Of a DNA stretch of 64,000 nucleotides, positions 1-8,487 are shown in pieces. The translations under genes were made by a program, and so were the position numbers. Position 1 is the stretch's first letter. Every line of letters starts with the position of its first letter. The DNA comes from Hymenobacter sediminis (GTDB lineage Bacteria > Bacteroidota > Bacteroidia > Cytophagales > Hymenobacteraceae): assembly GCF_003231285.1 (NCBI RefSeq), contig NZ_QKNS01000006.1:62001-126000 (forward strand), in the 5' to 3' direction. The notes beneath the pieces were generated by a model. That model made no database searches, was not told where the DNA came from, and worked only from the letters and a program-made list of their open reading frames with translations.

Positions 1-1005
1 CTCACCGATACCAAGCCCGGCCTGACCCGCGAAGCTACTGCCACGGGTGAGTTTCGCTACCTCACGGCTAAAGGCGAACCCGTGGAAGATGAAAAGACGC
101 TGGAGCGCATCCGCAGCTTCGTGATTCCGCCGGCCTGGACGGAGGTCTGGATTTCACCCTCACCCAACAGCCATCTGCAGGTAACCGGCCGCGACGCCAA
201 GGGCCGCAAGCAGTACCTCTACCACGCGGCCTGGGACCAAGCCCGCGCCCTCACCAAATTCAGCCGCCTGCGGGCCTTCGGCGAAAAGCTGGCCGAGCTG
301 AGGATGCAGCTACATAAAGACCTAGGCCGTCCCGCACTGGATAAGCGCAAGGTAATTGCGCTGGTCTTGACCCTCATGGACCAGTCCTTTATTCGCATTG
401 GGAATAAGGAGTACGCCAAAAAGAACAAAACCTATGGCCTTACTACCCTGCGCGACAAGCATGTGCAGGTGAGCGGGGCCGATGTGCGCTTCAGCTTTGT
501 GGGCAAGAAGGGGGTAGCCCACGACCTCACCATCCACGACCGGAAGCTGGCCCGTCTGGTGCAGAAATGCAAGGAAATACCTGGCCAGCACCTGTTTCAG
601 TACTACGCCCCTGACGGGCACCGCGAAGAGCTGGAATCGGGCGACGTGAACGACTACCTGCACGAAGTAACCGGCATGAACCTTTCGGCCAAGGACTTCC
701 GCACCTGGGGTGGCACCGTGAAAATGGTGGAGGCCCTAGAACGGGTAATCGACGAAGAGCCGGAGTTTCCGAAGCCCAAGTCTTTGAAACGAGCTTTAAA
801 AGATGTGGCCGAGAACCTGGGCAATACGCCAAGCGTGTGCTCCAAATACTACATCCATCCGCAGGTAGTAGAGCTGTTCAACTCCAATCAGCTCATCGAC
901 TACCTGCGCCGCCACGACGCTGACCCCAACGAAAACGACCTGCTAACTCCCACCGAGCACATGGTGCTGGAAATGCTGCAGGAGCTGGAAGCGGCTAAAC
1001 AGTAA
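1..1005 (+). CDS. DNA topoisomerase IB, 3' part (starts before the window)
   Basis: Type IB topoisomerase of the poxvirus/bacterial family, which relaxes supercoils by nicking one strand through a 3'-phosphotyrosine. The frame is open from base 1, and its first residues (around 'PGLTRE' and 'FRYLTAKGEPVED') match the usual N-terminal motif before 'IPPAWTEVWISP', so the GTG at 82 is internal and the true start lies upstream. Catalytic pieces visible: the Arg in 'FIRIGNKEY', Lys in 'GKKG', 'FRTWGGT', and the active-site Tyr in 'CSKYYIHP' near the end. The C-terminus is intact (TAA at 1003). A strong hairpin follows and separates it from the convergent lipoprotein gene. Confidence 0.93.
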   Translation, partial: LTDTKPGLTREATATGEFRYLTAKGEPVEDEKTLERIRSFVIPPAWTEVWISPSPNSHLQVTGRDAKGRKQYLYHAAWDQARALTKFSRLRAFGEKLAELRMQLHKDLGRPALDKRKVIALVLTLMDQSFIRIGNKEYAKKNKTYGLTTLRDKHVQVSGADVRFSFVGKKGVAHDLTIHDRKLARLVQKCKEIPGQHLFQYYAPDGHREELESGDVNDYLHEVTGMNLSAKDFRTWGGTVKMVEALERVIDEEPEFPKPKSLKRALKDVAENLGNTPSVCSKYYIHPQVVELFNSNQLIDYLRRHDADPNENDLLTPTEHMVLEMLQELEAAKQ

Positions 1006-1054
1006 GCAAAGGGTCATAGCGCGGAACCGAGGTTATTCTTCTCGGCCATCCTAC

Positions 1055-1116
1055 CCCCTATAAATGAGACAAGCCCTTGACGTGTGGGCATCAAGGACTT
1101 GTCTCATTTATAGGGG
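1055..1116. terminator. Long hairpin, bidirectional terminator
   Basis: Two 26-base arms (1055-1080 and 1091-1116) pair with a single mismatch around a 10-base loop. It lies between the converging topoisomerase and lipoprotein genes, so it probably ends transcription from both sides. Neither side has a long T run; the outer arm is AT-rich followed by G/C. Confidence 0.7.
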
Positions 1117-1159
1117 TGGGGTGCTGGTAGAATAGCGTCGCTGCCCTCGTGTTGTGCAT

Positions 1160-2755
1160 TTATCTGCCTGAACCGTCACGGTCGAAGGCGTGCGGTTTAA
1201 CGCTGTGTTCGGTGCGGTTCTTGAGTTCGGGGCCGATTCCTAGCTCGTTGTTGCGGCGCGTGTCATAGAAGCGGGTACGCTTGCGCCAGCCACCCACGCG
1301 CGACGAATCCTGCACTAGGTCGGAGCCGGGGCCACCGTAGATGTCCAAGAAGGGTGAACGGCGCACCTGGCCCGATACAATAAACTCGTCCTTGCCCTGC
1401 AGGCCATGCAGCACGACTGTGCGCGTATTGGCCGGATTGAAGCTGCGCTGATAGAGCAGCAGCGGCTTTGTCTGGCCCTCTTTGCCCGGAATTTGATACA
1501 CCGATACTACGGTAGCTGTATCGGAGCGGCGCTCTACCACGAAACGCTCATTCTGATCGGTGCCGGCTACTACCACTTGGCGGGCCTTCAAGGCATAAAA
1601 TTCGTCGGCTACCTGGGGTAAGTTAGCCCGGCGGGCGCGGAGAGCTTTCTCCAGCTGCGGACCTTGCTTACGATATACCTCGGCCGGCAAGCCCTGGCGC
1701 ACGGCTCGTGCAATAACCTCATCGGTGAGGCGGGTTTGCAAATCGAGGGCAGTACGGCGGTAGGCAGGCTGGCTTACTTCGGCCAGGGCCCGCTCATCAA
1801 TAAAGCTGGCGTTGCGGGTGTAGCCTTCGGTGCTTTGGTAGCGTGGCCCGAAGGTCCGGAACTTGCTTACCAGCTTGCTGATAACCCACGGAATAATGCC
1901 ATCATCAAACCGGAAAAACACCTGGTCCCGATCCTGGGGCACGGGCCGCCAGAGGGTTTGGCCGGCCGGCTGGGGGTAGGCGGCCCAGCTCCATTGCCCC
2001 TCATGTCGGTCCCAGTCGCCCAGCCAGATGTCCAGCAGGCGGGCCCGCAGAAAAGCCTCTCCGTCGAGCTTATGGCCGGGGGTAGCGTACAGCTCGGCCA
2101 GCACATCATCTGACTCTTCCAGCTCCGTGGCCCCCGCAACAGGTCCGAAGATATTCTGCTTGCCCTCGAATTTTTCTTCCAGCATCACCACTTTGCCCTG
2201 AAACCGTTCCGAGGCATCTCCCAGCCCTACCTCATCGGCCCTGATGTAGAAAGGGCGCGGGGTGGTGTGCGGCACGCCAGCGGCTTCGGCCAAGGGCGGC
2301 ACCACAAAGGCTCCGTAAGGCATGCCCGCCGAAGTAGCATCGCGCACTGCCGTCAGCACAAAGCCTTGGCGCAATACTTTGGGTAGGGTGCGGTACGGAT
2401 CTTTGTCGATGGTGCGCAGGGCGTAGTTGCGGCCCGAAGGCGTAACCAGCGTTACGCTCGTGGTCTGGAAGCCGCCACCCATCTTGCTGAACTTCACCCC
2501 GCCAGGTACTACGCTTTGGGGCTTGAGTATGGGTAGGGTTACAGGCTGCACCCAACTGGGCCGGTGGTGGGTGCCCAGCAGCAGGCGGCCCAGCGGCCCC
2601 CGGTGGTAATGTCGCCCGGCAGTTACCCGGGCGCTGTCGGCGGCCGCTGGCAGGGGCGTGGTGAAATCAACCCGGGCATCGGGCTGGAAGTAGGTTTCCC
2701 GGCCGCAGGCCGCGGCGGCGAAAAGCAGCAGAAGACTGGAGTAACGAAGATTCAT
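1160..2755 (-). CDS. Lipoprotein with a GDWDRHxxQW kinase-like motif (paralogue A)
   Basis: I do not recognise a named family. The start at 2755 gives a lipoprotein signal peptide ('LLLLFAAAACGRE', lipobox Cys); longer in-frame starts would put 80 residues before it. The predicted 531-residue outer-membrane or periplasmic lipoprotein carries 'LRTIDKD', then 'LLDIWLGDWDRHEGQW', then 'PQDRDQVFFRFDDG'. This acid/His layout recalls the catalytic loop and metal site of atypical kinases (HipA, FAM20C, CotH), which is inference only. I also recall similar motifs in large Bacteroidota surface proteins carrying phosphoesterase or barrel domains. The gene is divergent from a clear paralogue at 2905-4509, which shares most motifs. 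A -7-like box (TACTTTTC on the minus strand) is at 2802-2809. Confidence 0.8.
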   Translation of the reverse strand: MNLRYSSLLLLFAAAACGRETYFQPDARVDFTTPLPAAADSARVTAGRHYHRGPLGRLLLGTHHRPSWVQPVTLPILKPQSVVPGGVKFSKMGGGFQTTSVTLVTPSGRNYALRTIDKDPYRTLPKVLRQGFVLTAVRDATSAGMPYGAFVVPPLAEAAGVPHTTPRPFYIRADEVGLGDASERFQGKVVMLEEKFEGKQNIFGPVAGATELEESDDVLAELYATPGHKLDGEAFLRARLLDIWLGDWDRHEGQWSWAAYPQPAGQTLWRPVPQDRDQVFFRFDDGIIPWVISKLVSKFRTFGPRYQSTEGYTRNASFIDERALAEVSQPAYRRTALDLQTRLTDEVIARAVRQGLPAEVYRKQGPQLEKALRARRANLPQVADEFYALKARQVVVAGTDQNERFVVERRSDTATVVSVYQIPGKEGQTKPLLLYQRSFNPANTRTVVLHGLQGKDEFIVSGQVRRSPFLDIYGGPGSDLVQDSSRVGGWRKRTRFYDTRRNNELGIGPELKNRTEHSVKPHAFDRDGSGR

Positions 2756-2904
2756 GAAGGGCGAAAAGACGCGGCTAGGCTCCTTGAACGCAACTCCCGC
2801 AGAAAAGTACATGCTCCGCAGTACAACCGCTACCGCTCGGTTTGCGCTATAAGGGCGGCGGTCCGAGAACGGCCGGCATTTCTTCGATTGTAATTTTAGG
2901 TTCC

Positions 2905-4509
2905 GTGCCCTTCTTTCCTCGTGTGTTTCTGCCGGCTCGCAGGTCGGCAGCGGTAGTTTCTGGGTTATTGCTAATGTCGTGCTCGGCCCCGGCACAACGC
3001 CCAGCTCCAGCCGTTGCCACCATCCGCCCCGATTCTACCGTGCTGGTGGCGGCCGGACCTCAGTACGAGCGAGGCGCGTTGTACCGCTTTTTCTGGGGCA
3101 CCCACTACCGGGCGCTATGGTCGTTGCCGGTTACGGTACCCGTGTTTAACCTGCGCACTGCTGTGCCGGGTGGTCTGACACCAGTCCGGGAAGGCGGCTC
3201 TTTTCAAACTAAAAACCTGCGGCTGGTAGACCGCAACGGCGTGCAATACGTGTTGCGCTCCGTGGATAAAGATGCTACCAAGGCCCTGCCCGAAAGCCTA
3301 CAGAATGGCCCGGTAGGCCGCCTAATGAAGGACCAGACTAGCGTAATTCACCCGTACGGAGCCTACATTGTGCCACCCCTGGCTAAGGCAGCCGGCATCT
3401 ATCATACCAATCCGCGCCTGGTGTACGTGGCCGACGATCCGGCTTTAGGCGAGTTTCGGGAAGGTTTCGCTAACGCATTATATCTGTTTGAAGAGCGGCC
3501 CGAGGGCGACCAGCGTGCGGTGGGAAGTTTTGGATTCTCCAGCCAGGTAGTAAGCTCCCGGCAGGCCTTTACCAACCTTATGGCCAGCTCACAGTACCAA
3601 GTAGACGCTCGGCAGTACCTGCGCAGCCGCCTGTTTGATATGTGGCTCGGCGATTGGAGCCGCCGCGAAGACCAGTGGCGCTGGGCCAGCTTCCCGGCGG
3701 TGGCTGGCGGTACAGTGTACCGTGCAATTCCCCGCGACCGTGACCATGCATTCTTTAAGTTTGACGATGGCCTGCTGACCCACATGATTGGGTGGGTGAA
3801 AACAAACTACCAGAGCTTTCACGAGAAAATACGCCTCGCGGATGTGGAGGGCCTCAATAAGGCCGCCCGCCCCATGGACAAATCGTTGCTGCCCTACCTG
3901 ACCCAGCAGGACTTTCAGCAGATTGCCGACTCTTTGCGCAGCTCCCTGTCTGACGCCGTAATTGCAAGGTCCCTAGCGGTGTGGCCCCCAGAAGTGCAGC
4001 AGTTGGCCGCCGACGAGTTTGCCCGGAAGCTGCGCAGCCGCCGGGAGCAACTGCCCGCCGTAGCAGCAAAGTTTTATACACTTCTCAATCAGGATGTAGA
4101 GCTGCCGGGCACCGATGAGGCTGAGCGGTTTGTGTTAGAAGCTGTAGCGCCCCGTAAGGTGCGGGTGCAGGTGTACCGCCTCACACCCCAGGGCACCACC
4201 CTCCTGCATGAGCGCACCTTCAGCAGCCCCGAAACCCGTTCTATAAAACTGTTCGGGTTGGGCGGAAATGATGCGTTTGAACTGCGCGGCAACCTAGACC
4301 CTCGCTTTAAAATCGGGATTTACGATGGTGCCGGGCAGGATTTGCTGGAAACCACACCTACCCCCAATCAGCACCGCAACCGCCTGACCATTTACGATAA
4401 TCAAGATGGTAATACCTTGCGGGTAGGCAAAACGGATGTGGAAAAATACCAGCCGCGCGCCGATGAGTTCAACGGAGCCGGCTGGTTGCTGCGTCACCGG
4501 TTATACTGA
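2905..4509 (+). CDS. Lipoprotein, divergent paralogue B with altered motif
   Basis: Paralogue of the gene at 1160-2755: both share 'PVT(V/L)P', 'VPGG', 'GGxFQT', 'LRxxDKD', 'WLGDW' and 'RDRDxxFFxFDDG' in the same order, and a C-terminal 'GTDxxERFV' region. The frame is open from an ATG at 2842, but I prefer the GTG at 2905 because it places the lipobox ('LLLMSC') about 25 residues in; a GTG at 2923 is also possible. A TAATTTTA box at 2891-2898 could be the -7 element, which would favour 2923. At the signature, paralogue A has GDWDRHEG and this one has GDWSRRED, so the putative catalytic Asp and His are both lost. Function unknown. Confidence 0.8.
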   Translation: MPFFPRVFLPARRSAAVVSGLLLMSCSAPAQRPAPAVATIRPDSTVLVAAGPQYERGALYRFFWGTHYRALWSLPVTVPVFNLRTAVPGGLTPVREGGSFQTKNLRLVDRNGVQYVLRSVDKDATKALPESLQNGPVGRLMKDQTSVIHPYGAYIVPPLAKAAGIYHTNPRLVYVADDPALGEFREGFANALYLFEERPEGDQRAVGSFGFSSQVVSSRQAFTNLMASSQYQVDARQYLRSRLFDMWLGDWSRREDQWRWASFPAVAGGTVYRAIPRDRDHAFFKFDDGLLTHMIGWVKTNYQSFHEKIRLADVEGLNKAARPMDKSLLPYLTQQDFQQIADSLRSSLSDAVIARSLAVWPPEVQQLAADEFARKLRSRREQLPAVAAKFYTLLNQDVELPGTDEAERFVLEAVAPRKVRVQVYRLTPQGTTLLHERTFSSPETRSIKLFGLGGNDAFELRGNLDPRFKIGIYDGAGQDLLETTPTPNQHRNRLTIYDNQDGNTLRVGKTDVEKYQPRADEFNGAGWLLRHRLY

Positions 4510-4546
4510 GAAAGAAGGGTAGACACCTATTGGCCTTCGTCAACAA

Positions 4547-4972
4547 CTAAGAGGTAGCCGTGCGGTTAAAGTCTAGCCACTGCATGGCTTTTCCTTCATC
4601 TCCAAACAGGCTTAGTTGGTACCCCTCGTGCAGTTGTGGTCGCTGGGCGAGTTCAGCCAGGGGGGGAGCCGGCATACTATTAAATTGCCAGGTAGCCGCC
4701 ACAAGGCAAGCTAGCTGAATAGGAGAGGGCAGGCGTTGAGTGAGGGTAGGCAGATAGGAGCTAGCCAGCCAGTGCACCATACTTTCATCGGCCAGCACTC
4801 GCCGTCTGGCATCTACTAACCAGCAGGAAGCCGCGTAGCGCTGGGCTTCGGCGAGTGCCTGGAGGTAGCCCTGCTGGAGTTCTTGTTGGGTTACGTCGCG
4901 TAACCACCGGATCACTAAAACGCGTAAATCAGATCGAAAAAGGATGGTAAACGCGGGGGGTAATGAATGCAT
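4547..4972 (-). CDS. STAS/SpoIIAA-like small protein 1
   Basis: Soluble 141-residue protein without signal peptide. It has a beta strand-turn-helix start ('RVLVIRWLRDVTQQELQQGY') followed by 'CWLVDARRR', the layout of small STAS/SpoIIAA-like proteins common in Hymenobacter-type genomes. It is one of three relatives in a row; the others are at 5128-5559 and 5562-6014. Identity is highest over the first 70 residues. A possible promoter lies just upstream. Role unknown; STAS-like folds usually bind partners or nucleotides in signalling, but no phosphorylatable Ser is evident here. Confidence 0.7.
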   Translation of the reverse strand: MHSLPPAFTILFRSDLRVLVIRWLRDVTQQELQQGYLQALAEAQRYAASCWLVDARRRVLADESMVHWLASSYLPTLTQRLPSPIQLACLVAATWQFNSMPAPPLAELAQRPQLHEGYQLSLFGDEGKAMQWLDFNRTATS

Positions 4973-4987
4973 ATGTAGCCCAGCTAC

Positions 4988-5016
4988 GAAACCTAAACAG
5001 GAAGGTTACGTATCAA
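4988..5016 (-). promoter_or_regulatory. Candidate Bacteroidota promoter for STAS-like gene 1
   Basis: On the minus strand a TTG (5014-5016) is followed 18 bases later by TAGGTTTC (4988-4995), one base off the TAnnTTTG -7 consensus. It is 15 bases before the ATG at 4970-4972. Confidence 0.4.
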
Positions 5017-5127
5017 GGTGATATTTTTCGCAAATTTTTTATCAGGTAATTGACTACTAGCTACGCTAGCAAAGCCCATTTGCAACTGCCTGATACATCT
5101 TGTTCTTGAGGTTTCTACTTCAGCATA

Positions 5128-5559
5128 ATGCTCACGTTTCCCGCTCCTGACTATCTTAGTCTGACTTATCGCAACGACCTGAATTTCTTGGTGGTTCGGT
5201 GGCTGCGGCCCGTAACGGGAGACGAAACTCGGGCGGGCTATGCATTAATTCTGGCTACGGCAAAGCAGTGCGACTGTCCGTATTGGCTGCTGGATGGACG
5301 CCGCCGACAACCCGCTGACGCAGAAACCACCCGGTGGGGACTCACGGAGTTTTTTCCGTCTCTTAGCGCCACCATGGGTCGTCGGGTATTTCTCAGTCAG
5401 CTCCTCTCGCCTATGTATCAGCAACTGACGGAGGCCATGCCGGCCTTCAGCATTGCAGAAACGGACTCCGCCCGAACCTATTATATGCGCCGCTTCAACG
5501 ATGAAAATCACGCAGTACAGTGGCTGCAGCAACAGCAGCGCGCTAGTGCCACTCCCTAA
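5128..5559 (+). CDS. STAS/SpoIIAA-like small protein 2
   Basis: 143 residues, divergent from and paralogous to the gene at 4547-4972: 'NFLVVRWLRPVTGDETRAGY' matches 'RVLVIRWLRDVTQQELQQGY', and 'WLLDGRRR' matches 'WLVDARRR'. No signal peptide or membrane segment. The start is an ATG at 5128 after an AT-rich 155-base intergenic region shared with gene 1. It ends two bases before the convergent third relative. Function unknown. Confidence 0.7.
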   Translation: MLTFPAPDYLSLTYRNDLNFLVVRWLRPVTGDETRAGYALILATAKQCDCPYWLLDGRRRQPADAETTRWGLTEFFPSLSATMGRRVFLSQLLSPMYQQLTEAMPAFSIAETDSARTYYMRRFNDENHAVQWLQQQQRASATP

Positions 5560-5561
5560 AT

Positions 5562-6014
5562 TCAGGAGCCCGACGGATAGGCCGGAAAGCTAGTGCTTGG
5601 TAGCATGGGTTCATCGCGCCAGTGTTGGGCCCAACCACGAGCAGCCTCAGCAGTAGCGAAGTAAGCAGTAGCTAATGGGGTTAGGCCTTCCGTGTGGCGC
5701 ATAATCTGAGCAATGCCTATGCGGCTGCCACTGTCGCCGAGCTCCACTACCGCCAGCCGCCGTACTCCCAGCCGGGCGAAGCGTGGAAACCACTCCTCAT
5801 AAATCCACTGCTGGTCAGGGAATACAATAGTTTGCAGATTCTTCATATTGCCAATCCAGGCTCTAATCTGCAACTCCTCGGCATACTGCAGGCCTGCCGT
5901 CAATCCGTCGCGGAGCTGCTGGCCACTAACGGGGTGTGTCCACTCTAGCTCCAGAAGCCGGTTAGCCGGGTCGTGGTGTATTAGCAGGTAGGAAGATTCG
6001 TAGACATTGACCAT
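5562..6014 (-). CDS. STAS/SpoIIAA-like small protein 3
   Basis: 150 residues, the most divergent of the three relatives. 'RLLELEWTHPVSGQQLRDGL' occupies the position of the 'RWLR.VT' block of the others, and 'WIYEEWFPRF' that of 'WLASSYLPTL'. It is convergent with gene 2, with only two bases between stop codons. A 10-bp inverted repeat (6017-6058) starts three bases upstream of the ATG and may fold in the mRNA leader. Function unknown. Confidence 0.68.
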   Translation of the reverse strand: MVNVYESSYLLIHHDPANRLLELEWTHPVSGQQLRDGLTAGLQYAEELQIRAWIGNMKNLQTIVFPDQQWIYEEWFPRFARLGVRRLAVVELGDSGSRIGIAQIMRHTEGLTPLATAYFATAEAARGWAQHWRDEPMLPSTSFPAYPSGS

Positions 6015-6016
6015 AC

Positions 6017-6058
6017 ATCTTCAGGTTGCCAACAGCGAACGGTCGCTTACCTGAAGAT
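6017..6058 (-). promoter_or_regulatory. Leader hairpin before STAS-like gene 3
   Basis: Perfect inverted repeat ATCTTCAGGT (6017-6026) / ACCTGAAGAT (6049-6058) with a 22-base loop, ending next to the start codon at 6012-6014. It could be a leader structure or a protein-binding site. Confidence 0.35.
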
Positions 6059-6120
6059 AGCAGTTTGGCTATATAATACAACCTTAAAAACAGTTGCCTA
6101 CCTCCGAGTTAACGGTAAAC

Positions 6121-7632
6121 CTAAGCGGGATTCTTAAACACCTTCACTTTGTCTTTGTGCTTGGTGCGCAGGTACTGCCGAATGATCTGCTGGACATCTT
6201 TATTGTCGTTGTAGCGCGTAATAGCGTCAACAAAGTCGGGTAGGCGGCGGGCCGTGAAGGTGTCATCTACATAGCCAAAGCCCAAGTAGCGCCCGTTTTC
6301 CACCACCACAATGCTTTTCTCGTCTGGGCGGCGACCGGCACCGGTAATCACAAAGGTGCCATGCTCGTAGGTAAACGACTCAATGGCCGCTTCTACGCGT
6401 TGGTTATATTCTTCGGCCGGTTCCAACCCGATGCAGGCCCCCTTGCAGCGGTGTACCTGATAATCAAAGCAAGAGCCGGTGGTTTTGTACAGGTCGCAAA
6501 GCTTCTGACACAGGTTGAACTTGGCTACCTTATGAAACAGGAAGCCCTTGGCCTTATACTGGTTGCCTAACGCAATCAGTGGGTGCGACTGCGCATGGTC
6601 ATCGGCACGGCCGTAGTAGAGGTGCTTGTAACCGTTCTCATCAGTGCGCAGGAAGATGCCAGCCGGAAACACTGAGCGGCGCTGCGCCCGGTTGTACAGG
6701 GGTTTCAGCCGCTTTATCTCGTGCGACTCGTAGAGCAACGCTACCAGCTCCGAGCCCGTCAGCTCCCAGGTAATATCCGAAATGGAGTTCTTGAACTCGA
6801 TGCTCTTACGCGACTTGTAATCGACGGCAAAGTGCTGTTGAATCCGCTTATAGATGTTGATACTCTTGCCGACGTAAATAACTTCTCCCTGCTCATCGTG
6901 GAAGTAGTATACTCCTGCCTCTTGGGGTAGGGAAGCTACTTTCTCCGGGGTGATATTGGGGGGTAGCAATGCCGTGCGAATAGCTTCCTGTACGGCCTTG
7001 ATCTTGCGGGCTGATGGCTGCTTGGTGGGCGCTGCCGTAGTGGCAGCTGCAGGCCGCCGGCCCGAAGGCGCGTTAGCATCTACCGCCGCCAGCGTTTCGG
7101 CGGGGCTAAGGCCGGGTGCCTGAAGGGCTTCTTCCTGCTGACTGATCTTGAGCAGCCGCCCAAATAGAATAGCGGTAGCAGCGGCGTCGCCGGTAGCGCG
7201 GTGCCGGTCATTGAGCGGAATTCCGATGTTCTGGCAGAGCTTACCCAGGCTGTAGCTAGGTTGTCCTGGCATAAGGGAGCGGCTCAGGCGCACAGTGCAC
7301 AGCGTTTTGCGCGAGTAGTTGTAGCCTAGGTCCGCAAACTCCTTTTTCAGAAAGGAATAATCGAAGCGCACATTGTGAGCCACGAACACGCAGCCCTCCG
7401 TTATTTCCACAATCCGGCGCGCTACCTCATGAAACTTGGGTGCGTCGCGCACCATATCATCGGTGATGCCGGTGAGTTGGGTGATGAAAAAGGGGATAGG
7501 CCGGCCCGGATTCAGCAGGGTGCTGAACTCGTCCACCACCTTTTCCCCATCGTGGATATAAATGGCTATTTCCGTAATGCGGTCCTGCGCGGGCTGCCCT
7601 CCGGTAGTCTCAAGGTCAATGATAGCGTACAA
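6121..7632 (-). CDS. DEDDh exonuclease fused to a GIY-YIG (UvrC/Cho-like) nuclease
   Basis: Residues 1-160 form a DnaQ-type 3'-5' exonuclease: D6 and E8 ('IIDLETTG'), D91 ('VRFDYSF'), H144 and D149 ('DRHRATGDAA'). After a low-complexity Ala/Pro/Thr linker (about 175-210), residues 239-310 form a GIY-YIG nuclease ('GVYYFHDEQGEVIYVGKS', then R263), followed by a UvrC/Cho-like region with a Cys cluster ('LCQKLCDLYKTTGSCFDYQVHRCKGACIG' region). Such proteins are thought to act in DNA repair. The start is TTG at 7632: no ATG or GTG lies between it and the upstream stop, and it gives the usual family N-terminus. Monocistronic. Confidence 0.88.
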   Translation of the reverse strand: MYAIIDLETTGGQPAQDRITEIAIYIHDGEKVVDEFSTLLNPGRPIPFFITQLTGITDDMVRDAPKFHEVARRIVEITEGCVFVAHNVRFDYSFLKKEFADLGYNYSRKTLCTVRLSRSLMPGQPSYSLGKLCQNIGIPLNDRHRATGDAAATAILFGRLLKISQQEEALQAPGLSPAETLAAVDANAPSGRRPAAATTAAPTKQPSARKIKAVQEAIRTALLPPNITPEKVASLPQEAGVYYFHDEQGEVIYVGKSINIYKRIQQHFAVDYKSRKSIEFKNSISDITWELTGSELVALLYESHEIKRLKPLYNRAQRRSVFPAGIFLRTDENGYKHLYYGRADDHAQSHPLIALGNQYKAKGFLFHKVAKFNLCQKLCDLYKTTGSCFDYQVHRCKGACIGLEPAEEYNQRVEAAIESFTYEHGTFVITGAGRRPDEKSIVVVENGRYLGFGYVDDTFTARRLPDFVDAITRYNDNKDVQQIIRQYLRTKHKDKVKVFKNPA

Positions 7633-7753
7633 ACGAGGCGCGGAATCAGGTAAACAAATGTGCTAATCCTATTGGTAACAAAGATAGGCCCCCGGAAGGT
7701 TGCATAGGGTAGGAAGCTCCTAACGCATACCGATTACGCGAAGCCTGAAAACA

Positions 7754-7783
7754 AAAAAGCCCGCCAAATGAGGCGGGCTTTTC
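7754..7783 (-). terminator. Terminator of the four-helix protein gene
   Basis: Minus-strand stem GCCCGCC / GGCGGGC with loop TCATTT, followed by a T run (AAAAAA on the + strand at 7754-7758). It lies 22 bases downstream of the stop codon at 7805. Confidence 0.85.
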
Positions 7784-7804
7784 GTAATAAAGTCGGCTGA
7801 AAGC

Positions 7805-8275
7805 CTAGCGGGCGCCTTTCTGCTGGGTAACCCAGTTTTTAGCCGAAAGAATTTCGCTGTGTTGCTTCTGGAGCACGTTGCGGGCTTCGGCAGGCAGCTC
7901 AGAAGCTTTCAGAGCCGTTTCATACGACTGCAGTGCCACGGCATCGCCGGTTTCGCACTCACCCAGAATGGCGCTGTCGTCTTGGCCCGTAATGGCCGAT
8001 TTGATGTTAATCCAGCCGCGGTGTACGGCGGCAGCGGCGTCAGCTACTAAGCCTTCTACTGTATTGCCTTGCTCCGGATTAATGCCATACTGCTGGGCGT
8101 GCTGCGAAAGCTCGGAAGCAAACTGAGCGCGCTGCTGGCTGAACTGGCTGAACTTTGCTTTCAGATCAGCGCTGCTAGCACCTTCGGCAGCTTCCTGGTA
8201 ACCTTTAGCGGCGGTTTTATTGATTTCTACGAGGTCGTTGTAAGCGCGGGCAGTATCGCCGGTTATAGTGGCCAT
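7805..8275 (-). CDS. PA2169-family four-helix-bundle protein (DUF2383)
   Basis: 156-residue soluble, all-helical protein ('MATITGD...NDLVEINKTAAKGYQEAAEG') matching the PA2169/DUF2383 ferritin-like fold, often linked to stress and highly expressed in Bacteroidota. It carries Gln- and Ala-rich helices and 'WINIKSAITGQDD'. A TTG start two codons upstream is possible, but the ATG at 8273-8275 gives the usual N-terminus. It stands alone, with its own terminator. Its biochemical role is not established. Confidence 0.82.
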   Translation of the reverse strand: MATITGDTARAYNDLVEINKTAAKGYQEAAEGASSADLKAKFSQFSQQRAQFASELSQHAQQYGINPEQGNTVEGLVADAAAAVHRGWINIKSAITGQDDSAILGECETGDAVALQSYETALKASELPAEARNVLQKQHSEILSAKNWVTQQKGAR

Positions 8276-8421
8276 GATCAAGAATTTTGAATGAAAGGAA
8301 AGAGATTTATATGTCCTTGAGTAGGGGACAGATGGGCTTTTATACCCTGTCTGGGCTGTGCAGGTTGCCTTTCCCAGATTATAAAATTTCGGTTGTCAGA
8401 GTTTTGCGCTGGCCTCTTGCT

Positions 8422-8461
8422 AAAAAAGAATCCCCCGCCGGTAAAAGCCGACGGGGGATTC
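8422..8461 (-). terminator. Terminator of the AI-2E transporter gene
   Basis: Stem GAATCCCCCG/CGGGGGATTC with one internal mismatch (8428-8461), followed on the minus strand by a T run (8422-8427). It follows the stop codon at 8488. Confidence 0.85.
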
Positions 8462-8487
8462 AAAAGGATGCCGTATAGCTAGGCCTG

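Noticed and set aside
2842..2904. Longer start (ATG at 2842) for lipoprotein B
   Set aside because: It would place the lipobox Cys about 47 residues in, too far for a signal peptide, and covers the probable promoter.
5047..5100. TATCAGG/CCTGATA and CTAGC/GCTAG inverted repeats between STAS-like genes 1 and 2
   Set aside because: Arms of 5-7 bases in an AT-rich region are expected by chance; no supporting promoter geometry.
8287..8478. Small frames around 8278-8478 on both strands
   Set aside because: They run through the terminator of the AI-2E transporter gene and show no conserved features.
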